Shown: in pieces, positions 21,768 through 34,700 of the stretch
How positions within the stretch are numbered: the first letter of the stretch is position 1
Layout of the letters: every line of letters starts with the position of its first letter
Source of the DNA: Tetranychus cinnabarinus
Lineage: Eukaryota > Arthropoda > Arachnida > Trombidiformes > Tetranychidae
NCBI GenBank assembly: GCA_022266195.1
Contig: WHVY01000001.1
Location: 1,736,001-1,800,000 of the forward strand
Length of the DNA stretch: 64,000 bases
Reading direction: 5' to 3'
The notes under the pieces: model-generated
Database searches by the model: none
What the model was told of the DNA's origin: nothing
The model's input: the letters and a program-made list of their open reading frames with translations, nothing else
Made by a program: the position numbers and the translations under genes

Positions 21768-23605
21768 CTTCTTGGTGTTGCTATACTTGGATTTTCAATC
21801 TTGCTCTATGCTGAAAGTCACAATTATGTTAATTTTGAAGATACTCAAGGACTCTTTGATACACCATTTTTCCTGATAATCATTCTTGGTGCAGTTATGA
21901 CGCTCGTTGGTTTCCTTGGTTGTTGTGGAGCAATCAGAGAAAGTACTTGTCTTCTTGGAACTGTAAGTTGATTTAACCACCGTCTTGACCCATCATCATC
22001 ATCTTATAATTATAATAATCATTGGAGAGGAGAAGAGTTAATGAACATGATAGTTGATTGGGGTCAACCTTAACCGGTTATTTTATGTTGTATGTTGTTA
22101 TTATTGTTGTTACTGTTGCGTTTACTTTAATTCATCAGTAGGGTTAATCACAATTTATTACAATTAGATGATGAAAAAAGAGAGAAAAAAATTGCTTATT
22201 ATTAAAACAGTCCGATTGAGAAAAAAAGTGTTAGTGAAACAATTGAAATGGATTCATACATTGAAAAAGCATTTATTCATTATGAATGGTTGCTTTATCA
22301 CATTTACAATTTACTTTAATAACTTGAGGTTTTAATCATTAATGATGATTCATTATTAATTTCAAGTTTTTGCTTCTTTTGATTACAAATTGCTTGACAG
22401 ATTCCTTATGATCGCCAATTCAATAGTTATCTATAATTTAGTTTCAACTTGCAATGTCAATATTTTGAAGCTCTTTTTGGTTTTCACTGAAATCGATTGT
22501 CTTTCACTGATTATTAGTTTGCATTCAATTTAATTGGGTTAAGATTTAGATTATTTAAGATTGATTATGATTGTTAGCATCCAGTTTACTTGGTTGATTA
22601 AAAGACGAAATTTCTAGACGAAATGGTTTTGGAGGATTTGATGATCAAAAAACCTACGATAATTTAATTTCTCATTATTTAACCTTTAACAGTTGAAGGT
22701 TTTTCAAATTGTTTGAAGTTTATTATTGAATTTATGATCAATGATTTAAAGTGAATTGTCTAAAAATGGTTAATTTGACAGGAAAAAACAAATTACAAGT
22801 GCTTAACATGGTAAAATCTGTCCACAATCAACATTATTTATTCACTTGAAATCATCAATTAGTCTGCCTACACATATTTGGTAAAGGCATTGAATAATGA
22901 AACTTTAAATTGTTGTTAGACTTTTAAAATGAGGTTGGTTTTGCTGCTACCAAATATGATCAATAACCTAATCAATCTCAATCAATTTAGATTGAATTTA
23001 ATGAAATTCAAGTTTACTAATTTTCATATTTTTTTCTTCTCTTTCAGTACATTTTACTTTGTATTACAATGGGAGTTGCTTGTGGAGCTGCAGTTTGGTG
23101 GAGCAACGAGTATCGGACTGATGTCTCTGAAAAGGTTCAGACAAGCTTACAAAAGATGATTCGAGAAAATTATCGAGGAAATTTGACTCGACCGACAACC
23201 GAAGTAGTCATTGATAGACTTCAAAAGGACATGCAATGTTGTGGAGCCAGAAATTTAACTGACTGGTCAGTGTCTCGTTATAATCAGGGAAATCGACCCA
23301 AACTGGAGATTGGCATTGGAAAGGATCGATCGTCCATTGCCTTTTCTGTTCCAGCCTCCTGTTGTCGGGTTGGTGCACCTGATTGTGAAGTTGCTCGTAA
23401 AGGTATAACCATGGACAATTTGGAGAGTAAAAAGTTCAGTATTAACAATGAAGGATGTCTCCATAAATTGGATGCTTTTGTTGGAGACAAATGGACTTAT
23501 CTCATTTTAATTGGAATGACTCTGATTGGATGTCAAATTTTGGCCTTGCTGTTTACCTGTTGTTTTTGTTGTTTCCTTAGTGGACAGAAAAACAATCGAT
23601 TCTAG
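21768..23605 (+). CDS. Tetraspanin (first coding exon not found)
   Basis: A four-pass membrane protein that organises partner proteins in plasma-membrane microdomains. Exons recovered: 21768-21962 and 23048-23605, with the intron 21963-23047 in phase 0 (GTAAGT donor, TTTCAG acceptor). The first exon carries the end of TM1, a small extracellular loop, TM2 and the GCCGAIRES cytoplasmic motif typical of the family. The second carries TM3, the large loop with the diagnostic CCG (MQCCGARN), PASCC, PDC and EGC, six cysteines in all, then TM4 and a short cysteine-rich tail. The stop is at 23603-23605. The recovered part is 250 codons; a full tetraspanin is usually 230-300 residues, so only a short N-terminal exon is missing. 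The phase-0 acceptor at 21766-21767 shows it must exist upstream. The member of the family is not determined. Confidence 0.9.
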
Positions 23606-24839
23606 AAAATCGAGAAACTTGAGAACCATTTAAGTTATAATTTATTAAGCAACTAGTTATGTGCGATTGTATTATAAAAATGTAAATATTTGCATCCAAT
23701 ATTGCCTTATGTCTTGTAATACACTCATAGAGTCTGTGACACAGAGAGCGCTAATTTCACAGAAATGTTAATCGTTAAAGTATCAATCAAAGAAGGACAC
23801 AAAGAATGGAGTGACAATCACATCATCATTATCATTATCGTATTTATATTGAGACATGATCGGGACCCAACGAAAAGCAACGCTAATTCCTCTCTTCCAA
23901 TGGTTTTGCACCTAAATCCAGTTGTTTTCATTGATCTCCTTTGTTCACCTCTTTTTGTCATTAACTTTACTGACTTGCCATTTCTGCAAGCAAAATTACA
24001 TGCCAATTTCATCTTTACATCTTCATCATACCAGATAATCATCTCAAATAATCATACCATTGGGATAAAGATCTACATTTTCAGATTTCATCTTACCTTT
24101 GCCAATCATCTCATCCAGTCTAAACCGCTCAGAATCAATTTAGTAAAGTACAGAGAATTCATTTCAATAGTTTAAACATGGAATGTTGAAAACTCAAGAA
24201 TCCACTTATCAACCTCATATCAGTTAAAAATGAAACTCAACAAATTCAGATGTCAGAAAATTGAATGTTACCATTATTGCCGTCCATTTTTTTGCCAATT
24301 TTTGTAAAATTCCGTTAATTTCAGTCAAATCAGTGACCAATTCATCATCAGAAAAAATCTTCCCTCATTTGAAAATGTGAAACTGTCGAGGCTTTTCAAA
24401 TTGTCAGCTCTTGACACTGAAATCAGATACAATCTAATATTTGGTTTTTCTCAGTACAATTAAAATTCAGAGTTTAATTGTACATCAGTCGCCTTTTTTC
24501 CATGAGATTAATCATTGTCATATGAATAAAAAACTGTAATTATCTTTGTCTGGCCAATGGTGTTTTGAAAATTTACTCAAATTGGCCTCCCAATCAAGTG
24601 TATGTTTAAGTTTCTTTTGTTTGTCCATTGATTGTAAAGGGATAATTTGAGAATAATTTCGTTGATAAATAAATCAATTTGATATTTTTCCAATTTTTCA
24701 TTGAATTATTTATTTCAATAATAAAATTTAAAAAGTTCAATCAAAAAATCTTTTTCCACTCATTACTAGCTGGCGTGCAGCTAATTGACTGGCTGTCAAC
24801 TTATGTCAATATTTCAGGATAGCTTTGTAATTCGGGTTT
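23606..24839. other. 3' flanks of tetraspanin and the convergent small secreted gene
   Basis: The two genes converge here. An AATAAA lies at 24524-24529 (plus) and another on the minus strand at 24714-24709. A 136-codon plus-strand ORF at 23765-24175 has no recognisable feature and is treated as chance. Confidence 0.5.
24709..24714 (-). terminator. Poly(A) signal of the small secreted protein gene
   Basis: AATAAA on the minus strand, about 125 bp after the stop codon, the only good candidate at a plausible distance. Confidence 0.5.
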
Positions 24840-25268
24840 TTAATTGTCGTGGTCAATTGAGTACCTTTCCATAGCTTTTATAAGATTTTCTTGATAACGA
24901 TTTAAATCACTTCTTCTCAAAGATCTTGATAACATTAAAAATCTTTTCCATTGTCGTCGATTTGGCATTCGAAACAGATTAATTATTGGCATTAATAAGA
25001 AGCCAAATGGCATTGACCAATAAGCAACTTCAAGAGCATGTAATATTGACACAAATAAAGCTGGATCGGCCAAAAAGTCTAGAGTTAATCGAGGAGTAGC
25101 CTTTTGATTTATGAACAATGATTTGATTAATGTTAACATTTGTTTATCGTCACTTGTATTAGAGCCGTTGTCCAACACATTACCCGTCTCAGCATTTGCA
25201 GATAAAATAAAACAACTAATAACGATGATAAGGTTAAAGTTGATCAACTTGCTGTCCAATGGTTTCAT
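24840..25268 (-). CDS. Small predicted secreted protein, 142 aa, unknown family
   Basis: I do not recognise the family. The start is set at Met 25268 because it opens a clear signal peptide (MKPLDSK, a hydrophobic core, then a SANA cleavage-type site before ETG). The upstream in-frame Met at 25361 would lie inside a likely intron: a TTAG acceptor at 25322-25321 pairs with a GTAAGTG donor at 25720, leaving a non-coding exon above 25721. The mature part has two possible N-glycosylation sites (NGS, NTS), then a conserved-looking hydrophobic middle (from DPALFV to IINLF), then a strongly basic C-terminal helix rich in Arg, Leu and Ser. No cysteines occur in the mature part, so it is not a disulfide-rich peptide. 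An AATAAA at 24714-24709 lies about 125 bp past the stop. Export is an inference from the signal peptide. Confidence 0.6.
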   Translation of the reverse strand: MKPLDSKLINFNLIIVISCFILSANAETGNVLDNGSNTSDDKQMLTLIKSLFINQKATPRLTLDFLADPALFVSILHALEVAYWSMPFGFLLMPIINLFRMPNRRQWKRFLMLSRSLRRSDLNRYQENLIKAMERYSIDHDN

Positions 25269-25721
25269 TTTGAGTCCAATCGAGGTAAACTCAGTAACAA
25301 TATGAAATGAGTTGCCAAAACTAACGAAATAAAAGCAAATAAAATTCCAAGTTAGATTCAAATAAATAATTTACAAAACTAATCATCAATTCTGCGGAAT
25401 GCACTGAAAATTGAATCGAAGATAAGTACTTACATAGTAAGTATCACTTATTTCAGGTCAGTAATTTAACCATGACATTTCGGATACCTTTTCAACCTCA
25501 ACAGATTTGAGGTTATCCTGGATTATCTCCCGGCGATCCTTGTCTAGTGGATGAACAAAAAAATTTTAATCGATTTATAATTCACATATCTGAATGAAAA
25601 TTAGAGAATCTTTGGCACGGAATGTTGTCTTTTTAAAATTTCAACGGATTCACAACAAATGTTTAGGCAAAAAGGGCTAATTCATTAGGATTAGAAGAGG
25701 ATTGAAACAAGAACACTTACC

Positions 25722-28700
25722 TTCAATGGAGTTTCAGTCAGTAGGTGAACTTGAATAAACTGGATTACACAGCAATCACAAAATCAAGTGAAATCTTGAT
25801 AATAAAATCATACAATAATAAAACTGTAAATCATGTGGACTAGTAAATACACATTGAAAGATTTAGCTGCCCGTCAGGATTATCACTCAATTGTAGCCAT
25901 ATGAGACAAAAGGACACATATTTTACCAACTGTAATGAATGATCAGGTCGGAAAAAGAATCTGAAAAAATGAAATTTTAAAATGAAAAGTTAAAAAGAGA
26001 TTGTAAAAATGGGTGAAACTGATCTCTTTTGTTAAAATCATTAATCCGTTGAAAAGTAATGGCGGGTAAAAGCAGGAGGGAAAGAGATACAAAGTCGGAT
26101 GATACATTATGTATGACTAAACTTTCATCTTCAGACAAAACTGATGATAAGCTTGATTATCTTCTGCGTTTCCCAAGCGAATCATCTCAAACTGATCAAC
26201 ATAATATTAATGAGAATGTTAATTACCCATAACAACAACAAAAGCAGCAACATTTGATTGTGAGGTAAGGCAAGTGAAAAGTCCAATATTTTTCTTGCAA
26301 TTGTTAACAAACCAATCAACATAATGAATTCAGCAATCATTATCGTCACCATCCATGATTACATTCAATGTCATTAACAATTGTAAAACACTTGTAGAAG
26401 CATCAGTTGATTAATTGTCACCAAATCTATTTTTAACTTTAAAGTTCGTTAATCTGTGCATCTCAATAAAATGGACCAAACAAACGCAAACAAAATCCTC
26501 GAGTGAACCAAGCAACAACAGGGAAAATGGCAATTTAATGGTAACACTGTTATCATAATTATTGTGTTGGACCACTGATTGCAATTAGATTTAGCACTGT
26601 TTACCACGAAATCCAAGTCAAGCTTCAGATGATGACAATAAAAGCTTATCCATAAATCACTTTAACATCGTTCATCGCAAATACAATAATTTGAAATGAT
26701 CATCGATCTATCAATTTCATCGATGAGAAACGATTGAAATCGATGAAAAACGATGAAAAACGATTCTATTATCGAATCATCATCGTCATCGATAATGTTC
26801 ATCGATTCATATCGATGAAGCTCAAATGTTCAATCTTATTGATACAATATCGATTCATTTCAATTGTTCATAATTAAGCTTGTCGTCAGCACAAACATTT
26901 CAATCTGAAGCAATTTAAACATTGTTTATGCAATTTGATACTTAAGCTTCAGTCATTAAGCTATCCTGAAATTTCTAACTTCTCTTATAAATTCAGACCA
27001 TTCCCTTATCAGAATTAAATTATCAATATTTGTTCTTAACTGATTTGATAATGATAACTATTAATATATTGTTTGAATTAACTCTTCAAATTTGGAGCTT
27101 TACTTTTTATCCTTTGATTTTTCGACGCGAGATGTCACTAGCTTTACAGAATGAGAATCAAAATGAATTTTTTCTAATTTTCATTGTCTTATTGCATAAA
27201 GTAATAAAGTTTTTTTTCTTGTATTTAATATTTAATTGTTAGATTTCATTTTAAGATTACTTCACAGTTTTTGGCATTTTAATTTGATTCTTTGTGGTGT
27301 AATGCTAGTGTTTTGCACATGGTATGGACAATGGATGAAGTTATTATCAATCAATGTCTATTTTGTTACAATTGCCTTTTTCCTATTGTTGCGTCCATTT
27401 TTCCTACTCGTGAATCATGAGTTTACATGTTTCTGTTCAATCTAATTGACTCTTGATTGTATTGATAGTTGATAAAGAGGTTAAAAAACGTGTCTGTTAA
27501 AGGTAAAAATGCCAACAAAACTTGTTTTGATTAATTGGATTCCATCAATGATCCAGTCAATCATCTTGCAAGATTTCATCTTTCACTCTCACAAATTTCA
27601 TTTGACTGAAAAAAAGTAATTACATTTTTCTTTTTCATTTCTTTTCTCCATTTCATTTCATTCCACCTTTCAAATTGCTACAATTTTTCGATCTCATTTT
27701 CATGATCAGCTGAAAACTCGAAGCAAAATTTCCATTCACTTGCCTGGATCGAGCCAATTTATCCTGGAATGGTTATTGAATATACTTTTTGACTTCGTAT
27801 ATAGACATCCAAACAGCTAATTTCAATATTTTCAAAATTTTGTCAATTTTCAGAGCAAAAGGAAAAATTGAATCAAATTGATATCAAATTTGATGGCATG
27901 AAAACTGAATCTTTTCAAAGCAATTTCATCAAGTAAAGGTAGGTCAAGAAGGTGAAAATTAAAATGTAAAAAACTAACAGCTTTTTCCATTTCCATTCTC
28001 AGGTTATTAGGTGTGGTGCCAATTGCTCTTAATGGTGTTTAAAAAAAGGAAAGCCATTGATATTGATATTGGAGATAATCACCTTTTCTTTCACCATCAT
28101 CCCTGTAATCAAGGTAAAATAAACAAAAATTCATTGATTCCTGATTGCAGTTGACGAGCCAAACTGATGGAATGAAAAAAATGAGCTAAAAATAGGGGAA
28201 TAAGCATGAGAAGCAAGTGTTGCTGATTCCTCCGCTGATGATGATAATGATGATTACAAGGTAAATTGTAATGGTAAAATGAGTTTGCAGAATTGGAGCA
28301 AAAGTTGATGATGAAATGCTTACAAGACTAAGAATAATACTGGAATCGATATTTTTCATAGAAAAGTTCTTACTCTCTGAAAATGTTCCCAGTCAGAGTT
28401 CATTCACCTTCCATGCAAGCTAAATATGACTTTATCTTCTTCAACATTTAATCATCTCTGTCTATTTTATCATCTCTTTCTCCAATCTCGTCTATTCGTT
28501 ACCTCTTCTGGACGTAAGTTTCCAATTTCATGCTAACTATAAGTTCTAATTCTCTTCTTCTCTTTCTCTTTCAGTCTTCTCTCTCATCTTTTCTTCTTCC
28601 TATTCTTCTTCTCTTCCCTTCGTCATCATGATCATCCTTGTGACCTCAAAAGTGAATCCATTGATAATGCATAGAGATGGGAATCGACAAAAAAAGACAG

Positions 28701-31700
28701 AAAAATTTCTTCAGAGAAAGCCAGAATTGACTAAATTAGGAAGTTGAGATAACTTTATTTCCGATATCATCCATCCCACATCTTTTCTTGCCATTTTACT
28801 TTTTATCATCGCCATCTCCATCATAACCAATCTTCATCACCTTTATCTGTCTTTATCAACCCATGTTTCAAGAGTGAATCAATTATGAAAAGTAACAACT
28901 GAATGTCAACATTTCTCGGCTTTAATAAGCCTCAACAAAATTTCATGTTCACTCAAATCAAGGTTAACTGGCAATTTTTTCACCATTTTTTGCCAATTTT
29001 TTTGATGACTTTCCTCTTCAAACCAGATTAACCCAATTTTTTCATAGTTAATAAATGTTGCTACCACATTACACAGCAACCATTAGGATAAATCTGTAGA
29101 GGTGTAATTTTTCAAGCCAGGCTTTAACTGGTAAAATTGCTTTTCAATTCAATGTTTAGAATGACTAAAATCAATTTCCATTCGGAAAAATATTTGTCGG
29201 AAAACCCATGAAAGAGATGTGACATTTAGACGTGCCTTGAGCCATTAGGAAAAGATGATGAATTTGAGTTGTACATTGATGATAACAGTAACCTTCATAT
29301 TGCTCTGAATATTCAGCCCTTGATTTGAGTTTTTCATGAATCTAACATTTTCATCATTTGACAAGCATTTCGCTTACGTTAATTTGTTGAAATTTAATGT
29401 ATCAATTACTTTCTTTAACAGTTAGATTTTTTCCGTTTCCCTTTCCGAATGACATCGCCATCATCCACGCCATCAAGACAACAATAACAATGCCAACATC
29501 CTTAGACAATATGTCAAGCTTGAAAGGGAAAAGTTAAAAGCGTCACTTTTAATAATCATAACTGGCAAACTTATGTTCCCAAAATGTTAATTTTAATTTG
29601 TCAGGCTTAATGTTGTTTAATTGGATCTGTATTGTCTTTCAGTAAGGCTATCTTAATCAACTAAATCTGAAAGGATTTAATTTTAAGGACAAAACACTCA
29701 ACAGCTTAACCAGATTTCATGAAAACAAAAACCTTTGAACTGGGAACAGAAACTCTGAAAATGAAATTAAAGCCCAACAATTTCCGTGGTTTGAGAATGG
29801 ATTAAAAATCAATATTGGAAAGGGAACTCAAAGGATTTAAATTAATCAGGATTGAATCTTTTCCTTGATTTCTTTTGTTTGGTTATGTTATTTTTCCTGG
29901 TAACCCAGAGAAGAAAAAAAGTACAAATTTTCAATTTTAATTGATTTTAGCTAATTAAACATGGGATGCCATCTAATGAAATTAAATCATTAGACTGTAG
30001 CTGCAAAGTGAAACCTTAAAATCTAATGGCATAATTAGTTGAGATAATTTATTGATGAAATGTGCCCATAAATTGCGGATTGTTTGTTTGATAATCTAAG
30101 TTGCTTATACTATGATTGTTTTAGTTACAATGTGATATCAATGTTGGAAAATTGTTAAGCTTCACTTTTTTGCGTTTGTTGTTGCTTCTGTTGCTTGGTT
30201 TAATGGTTAATGGTCACTGTTGAAAGCGAAATCCCGTTAAGGGTCAGGCCAAGTTCTCAGGGTAATTGGAAGGATACTTAAAGGATGCAAATTAAAGTTG
30301 ACACTAATCAATCTTTTGGCACTTTTTCCGGTCCATACAGCGAGAGGATGGCTTCCCTTGGACTCTGTAAAATTATGACAAGACGATGGCGATGATGTTG
30401 TTGCTGGTTATGATAAGCTGCCGGAGAAACCATTTCTCTTGAAATTTTAAATAAACCGCATAACTTGAGCTGTGTGAATATGTTGATTGGTTTCATTATT
30501 TTCACAAACATATGGTTAGATGCTAAAACTTGATCCAAAGAAACATTGCTGCCAACCAAATCAGTAATACATGTGCAGTGAGCATTTTTGTGGAATCATC
30601 ACTTTCTATGAAAACACAAAATGTGTTTAACTCTAAGACGGTTAAAAGCCAACTTGAGCAATCAATGATTCCAGCTTTTGGCATCAAACCATCCATAATT
30701 TAATCATTTTAGAGGTTCCTTTTGTTACATGAGATGTTTCAAGCAGAAACCAATTTCTTTAACTTCATCTGAGAACGAAACAAAATGCATATTGTGCGTG
30801 ATGTAAATTATTGTTTCAAAGGTACAGGAATCGTCAGTCCAACCACAGCACGGAAGGGAGGTTTCAGTCACTTGACATGCCAATGGTATTGACCCGCTTC
30901 CAAGGGTTATAGTTAATCATCACAAATCAAGTTTCGGTAAACCTAGATTTTCTTAAAGTGATCAGAAAAGAGCACAAAAAACGCCATGACATACACAGAA
31001 ATGTAATGAGTACATAGACAAGTCAATTTGTCAGATAAATTGGTTAAATCTATATGAATTTTACAGTCTAATGGACAACTGTTCATCTTATCGACATTTT
31101 CAGGATAATCAAAAATTCTTAAACCATTTAACCGATTCCAACAAAACCAAAATTGTTTCTCAATAGATTGAAAAGTTTCTTTTTGTTTTTTTTTTCAGCA
31201 AACCAGCCAGAGATGGTATGATGATGGTGATGATGAAAGGAGTGTGAAACTGAATGACCCAAACAAAGCTACTCTCATTATTGTTGATAATACAAATTGT
31301 GGTCACCGATGCATCAATGTTGCTGTAGCTACAATTGAAAAATCATTTTGGTTCAACAATTTCACTTTTTTCCCTCGCTTTGCTTAGGAATCCATAACTT
31401 TTGTTGGTTTTTTTGTCATTGTTAGCACTGATAACATGATAAAATTAATGTTTCGCCCTCAAGACCCTTTGAGTCACATTCCTTGTTCCATGTGGCTGAT
31501 ACTGAATGAAATTACTCTGGAAATGAAATAAAATCCAAAAACCTGAATGGAGAAAGGAGAAAGGAGAGAGAGAAAAATTATCACAAAACAAATTGCTTTA
31601 AAAATATCTTTGTTGAAAAGTGAGAGTAAAAACCTAAAAATCTTGCATCATGGAGTTAATTATTGTAGCAAGTTCATTGAAACGACAATCTTCAGGGTAA

Positions 31701-34700
31701 ATATGTAACTCACCTAAGCATTTAATTTCAATTAGATAGGTAAATGTAGATAAAACAATTGAAAGTTGACCATTTTTAACAATTAAAAGTGAAACTGTGA
31801 ACTTTTACTCATAACCCTTAAACTATGGTAACCGTAAGATGAATCTTTAACGCGCTAATCTTGAAATTGCTTTTGTCTTTCAATGATCAAAGGGATTATT
31901 ATTGTTACATAATTTAGCAATTTATAAATAGTCTGAATTGGCAACATTTCCTTGTACAATTATGTAACTAACAAGGATATTTTAACGGTTAATCTGTAAT
32001 CTTCAGAAAATCCCAATAAGTTAATCCAACAAGATTTACTTATTACATTATGACAATCTTTAATCTTTTATAATCTTAATATTGTTAAAATTAGCTGAGA
32101 TTGAAATTGGCAATCAACAAGAATCGTTACCTGCCAACTGAGTTAGCCAAACAATGATAGTTAATATTCAGGAATAATGTTTAATAGACGATAAATTGTT
32201 CAATGTTTTCTGGTAAACAGCAAATTTTATTGAGAATTAAATTGTTAACTCTTTTTGTCTTCAATTGGTTCTGCTAAATGAATGTTCAATTTAATAACCT
32301 GAAAAATGAAAGTATTCAAGACCTTGAACTCTTTGAATTATTGAAGCAAGAAAGTAAATTGTGTTTGATTTTCAATTTAAAATGGCTTTGATTACGATGA
32401 TTACAGATGATGATTATGTTGACGATAAAGTTGCTTGTGATGTATATTTAATGTAAGCATAAAAGCAAATTGAGAAGCAAATAAATGCTCAAAGACTAAG
32501 CGAACCTGTGAAAGCGTAAATTGTTAATGTTAAAAAAGGTTCAATATTGACCCAAGTAATGAATGTTAACCTTGAAATGACATGATAATTCAAGATTAAG
32601 TTAATAATATCGAAATGAAATCAAGATGATTGTCTGTAAATAAAGACAATGCCAATGACCGATTGGGTTTCATTTAAATTCATTACATAAATCAATGTAA
32701 TTTAAGACCCGAAAGAAATAAAAAACTCAAATAATCCCAACACTTGGAAAGCTGCAAATTTTTTTATGCCAAAAACCATTCAAAAAGCACTAACAGTTTC
32801 AATAATAGTCAACATTGGATTGTTAATTGTTGCTTGAATTGTCTGAATAATCAAAATTGCTTATAAATTACCCAATTAACTAAATACTAAACAGTTGAAG
32901 TGATTGTTATTGATCAACACAAAATTGAAGTTGAACATTTTTCACACCAACCATAAAGAGTCTACCCAAAGACATTTCAATGTTGATAATTTGTCTATTA
33001 TTTAAATTATTAGAGACAGTTGGGTCTCATTTAAATTAGATTAACACAGACAAATGGTGAGAGAAACTATCAGTTTGATAACCTTGAAAACATAAGCATC
33101 ATATTAGTTGATTAAATTGACTTTAAATTGTGTTGAATCAATTGGTGTCAACGGTAAAACCATTCAAGGTTGGATGTCAGATAAAAAGGCTTTTCTATTC
33201 CGTTGCTATGAAAAATAAACACACTAACATACACAGCAAATTGTATGTTGATCAGGTTTAATCAAGTTTATCGAGATAAATTTTAAATTGTTCAATTATC
33301 ATCACACAATTACATTAATCAGGTCCATTTATTTCACAATTAATGGCAATACCATGCAAATTTGTAGTCAACTTCCCAAGACTGTCAGATTATATAGACT
33401 ATATTAATGGCTGTATGTTGTTGGGTCAAAAAATACCTGTTACCAGAAAAAAAAGATAACCAGAATTGGGTGTACACTAAGGTTAATTTGGTAGTTGCTT
33501 GATTAAATTTCACATTAACATTTAAAAATTATCATCAGATAAAACAAAATTAGTCAACTAATGAAGGTTAATCATTGAATTGAAAATAACGCCATTAACG
33601 TTTGTCAAGACATTATTTACAACATTATTTTTCTGGTAAATCTTAAGGGGCCGAGTTGATATTGAAATTAGCCATAGAAGTTAGAATCTAAAGTAATTTA
33701 TTAATTTAATTTTTTTAGATCACAATATGATTTATAGTTATCAATAAACATAACTGGACTCTATTGAGATCTAATTAATCCAACAAAGCTCATCCTTACC
33801 TTTTTTCATCAATTAATTTAGTTTTTCAAAATGCACAAACCCTTTTGTCCGTTGAAATAAAGAGCTGAAGCTTTTTGTCTACGCTTTACTTTTGTTTATA
33901 TTTTAATTTCTCTTCTTCTTAAATATAATTTGATTCAATTGGAGTTACAATGCAAGGTGAACTTAAATCATGTTAACCAGAATGTCATCTTATCGTCAAG
34001 TTTTTTTCATGGTGATTATGTTGATGATAATAGTGAATGGTTAAATTGTCTCATCTTTTATATGAAATACAAAAAGGTTTGTTATATTTTTTGTTGTGTT
34101 TGCTTTTGCTTTCGTTTTTTCTCAGTTTCATTATCATTCAAATTGCCCATCTTTATCAGTTTAATTGTTTTAAGGTTGATAAAATTTCATTTTATGTGAA
34201 TCTTTTTCTTTTCTTTTCTTTTCATCAACATTGTCAAGTTAATTGTTGTCTTTTTTGATTACATTTTTAAGGTCAAATTCAAGTTATTGTCACCAAAAGT
34301 CAGTTGTTGACGTCGCCTTCTCATTGTTGGCAAAACAAAGCCGAAAAGGTTAAACAATTGGACAGATGGAAGACAATCATTGTGATTAAAATCAATCATC
34401 GATCAATCAAAGATTACTTATTGAACACCCAAATTGGATGGACACAATTTAAAGCAATATAGTGACAATTTAAAGTTACAATGAAGAGTAGCTACAATCA
34501 AGATTCACTCTGGTTAAGTCATGAGCAAATTCAATGGCAGTAAACGTGTCCAGGAAAAAAAGAGACGCAAAGATTGGCAATAAAATGGCATCCATTTGTT
34601 TAATAATTGATGTAATCAAGGAAACCTTGTATTGGTCAATTTTTTCATAATTTACATTAAGTAATGGTTAAGGATAAGGCCGATTCAATATATTACACAA

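Noticed and set aside
23765..24175. 136-codon ORF downstream of the tetraspanin
   Set aside because: Ile-rich from ATC/ATT repeats, overlaps the probable 3' UTR and shows no recognisable motif.
27030..27445. Two adjacent hydrophobic plus-strand ORFs that recall a chemoreceptor or membrane-protein fragment
   Set aside because: They are in different frames, the only candidate intron between them (about 45 bp) puts a stop just after the junction, and no receptor signature motif was seen.
30308..30559. Minus-strand ORF ending SLYGPEKVPKD with fairly protein-like composition
   Set aside because: It has no ATG at its start, an in-frame stop shortly upstream and no acceptor that avoids that stop. 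It could be a pseudo-exon but cannot be supported.
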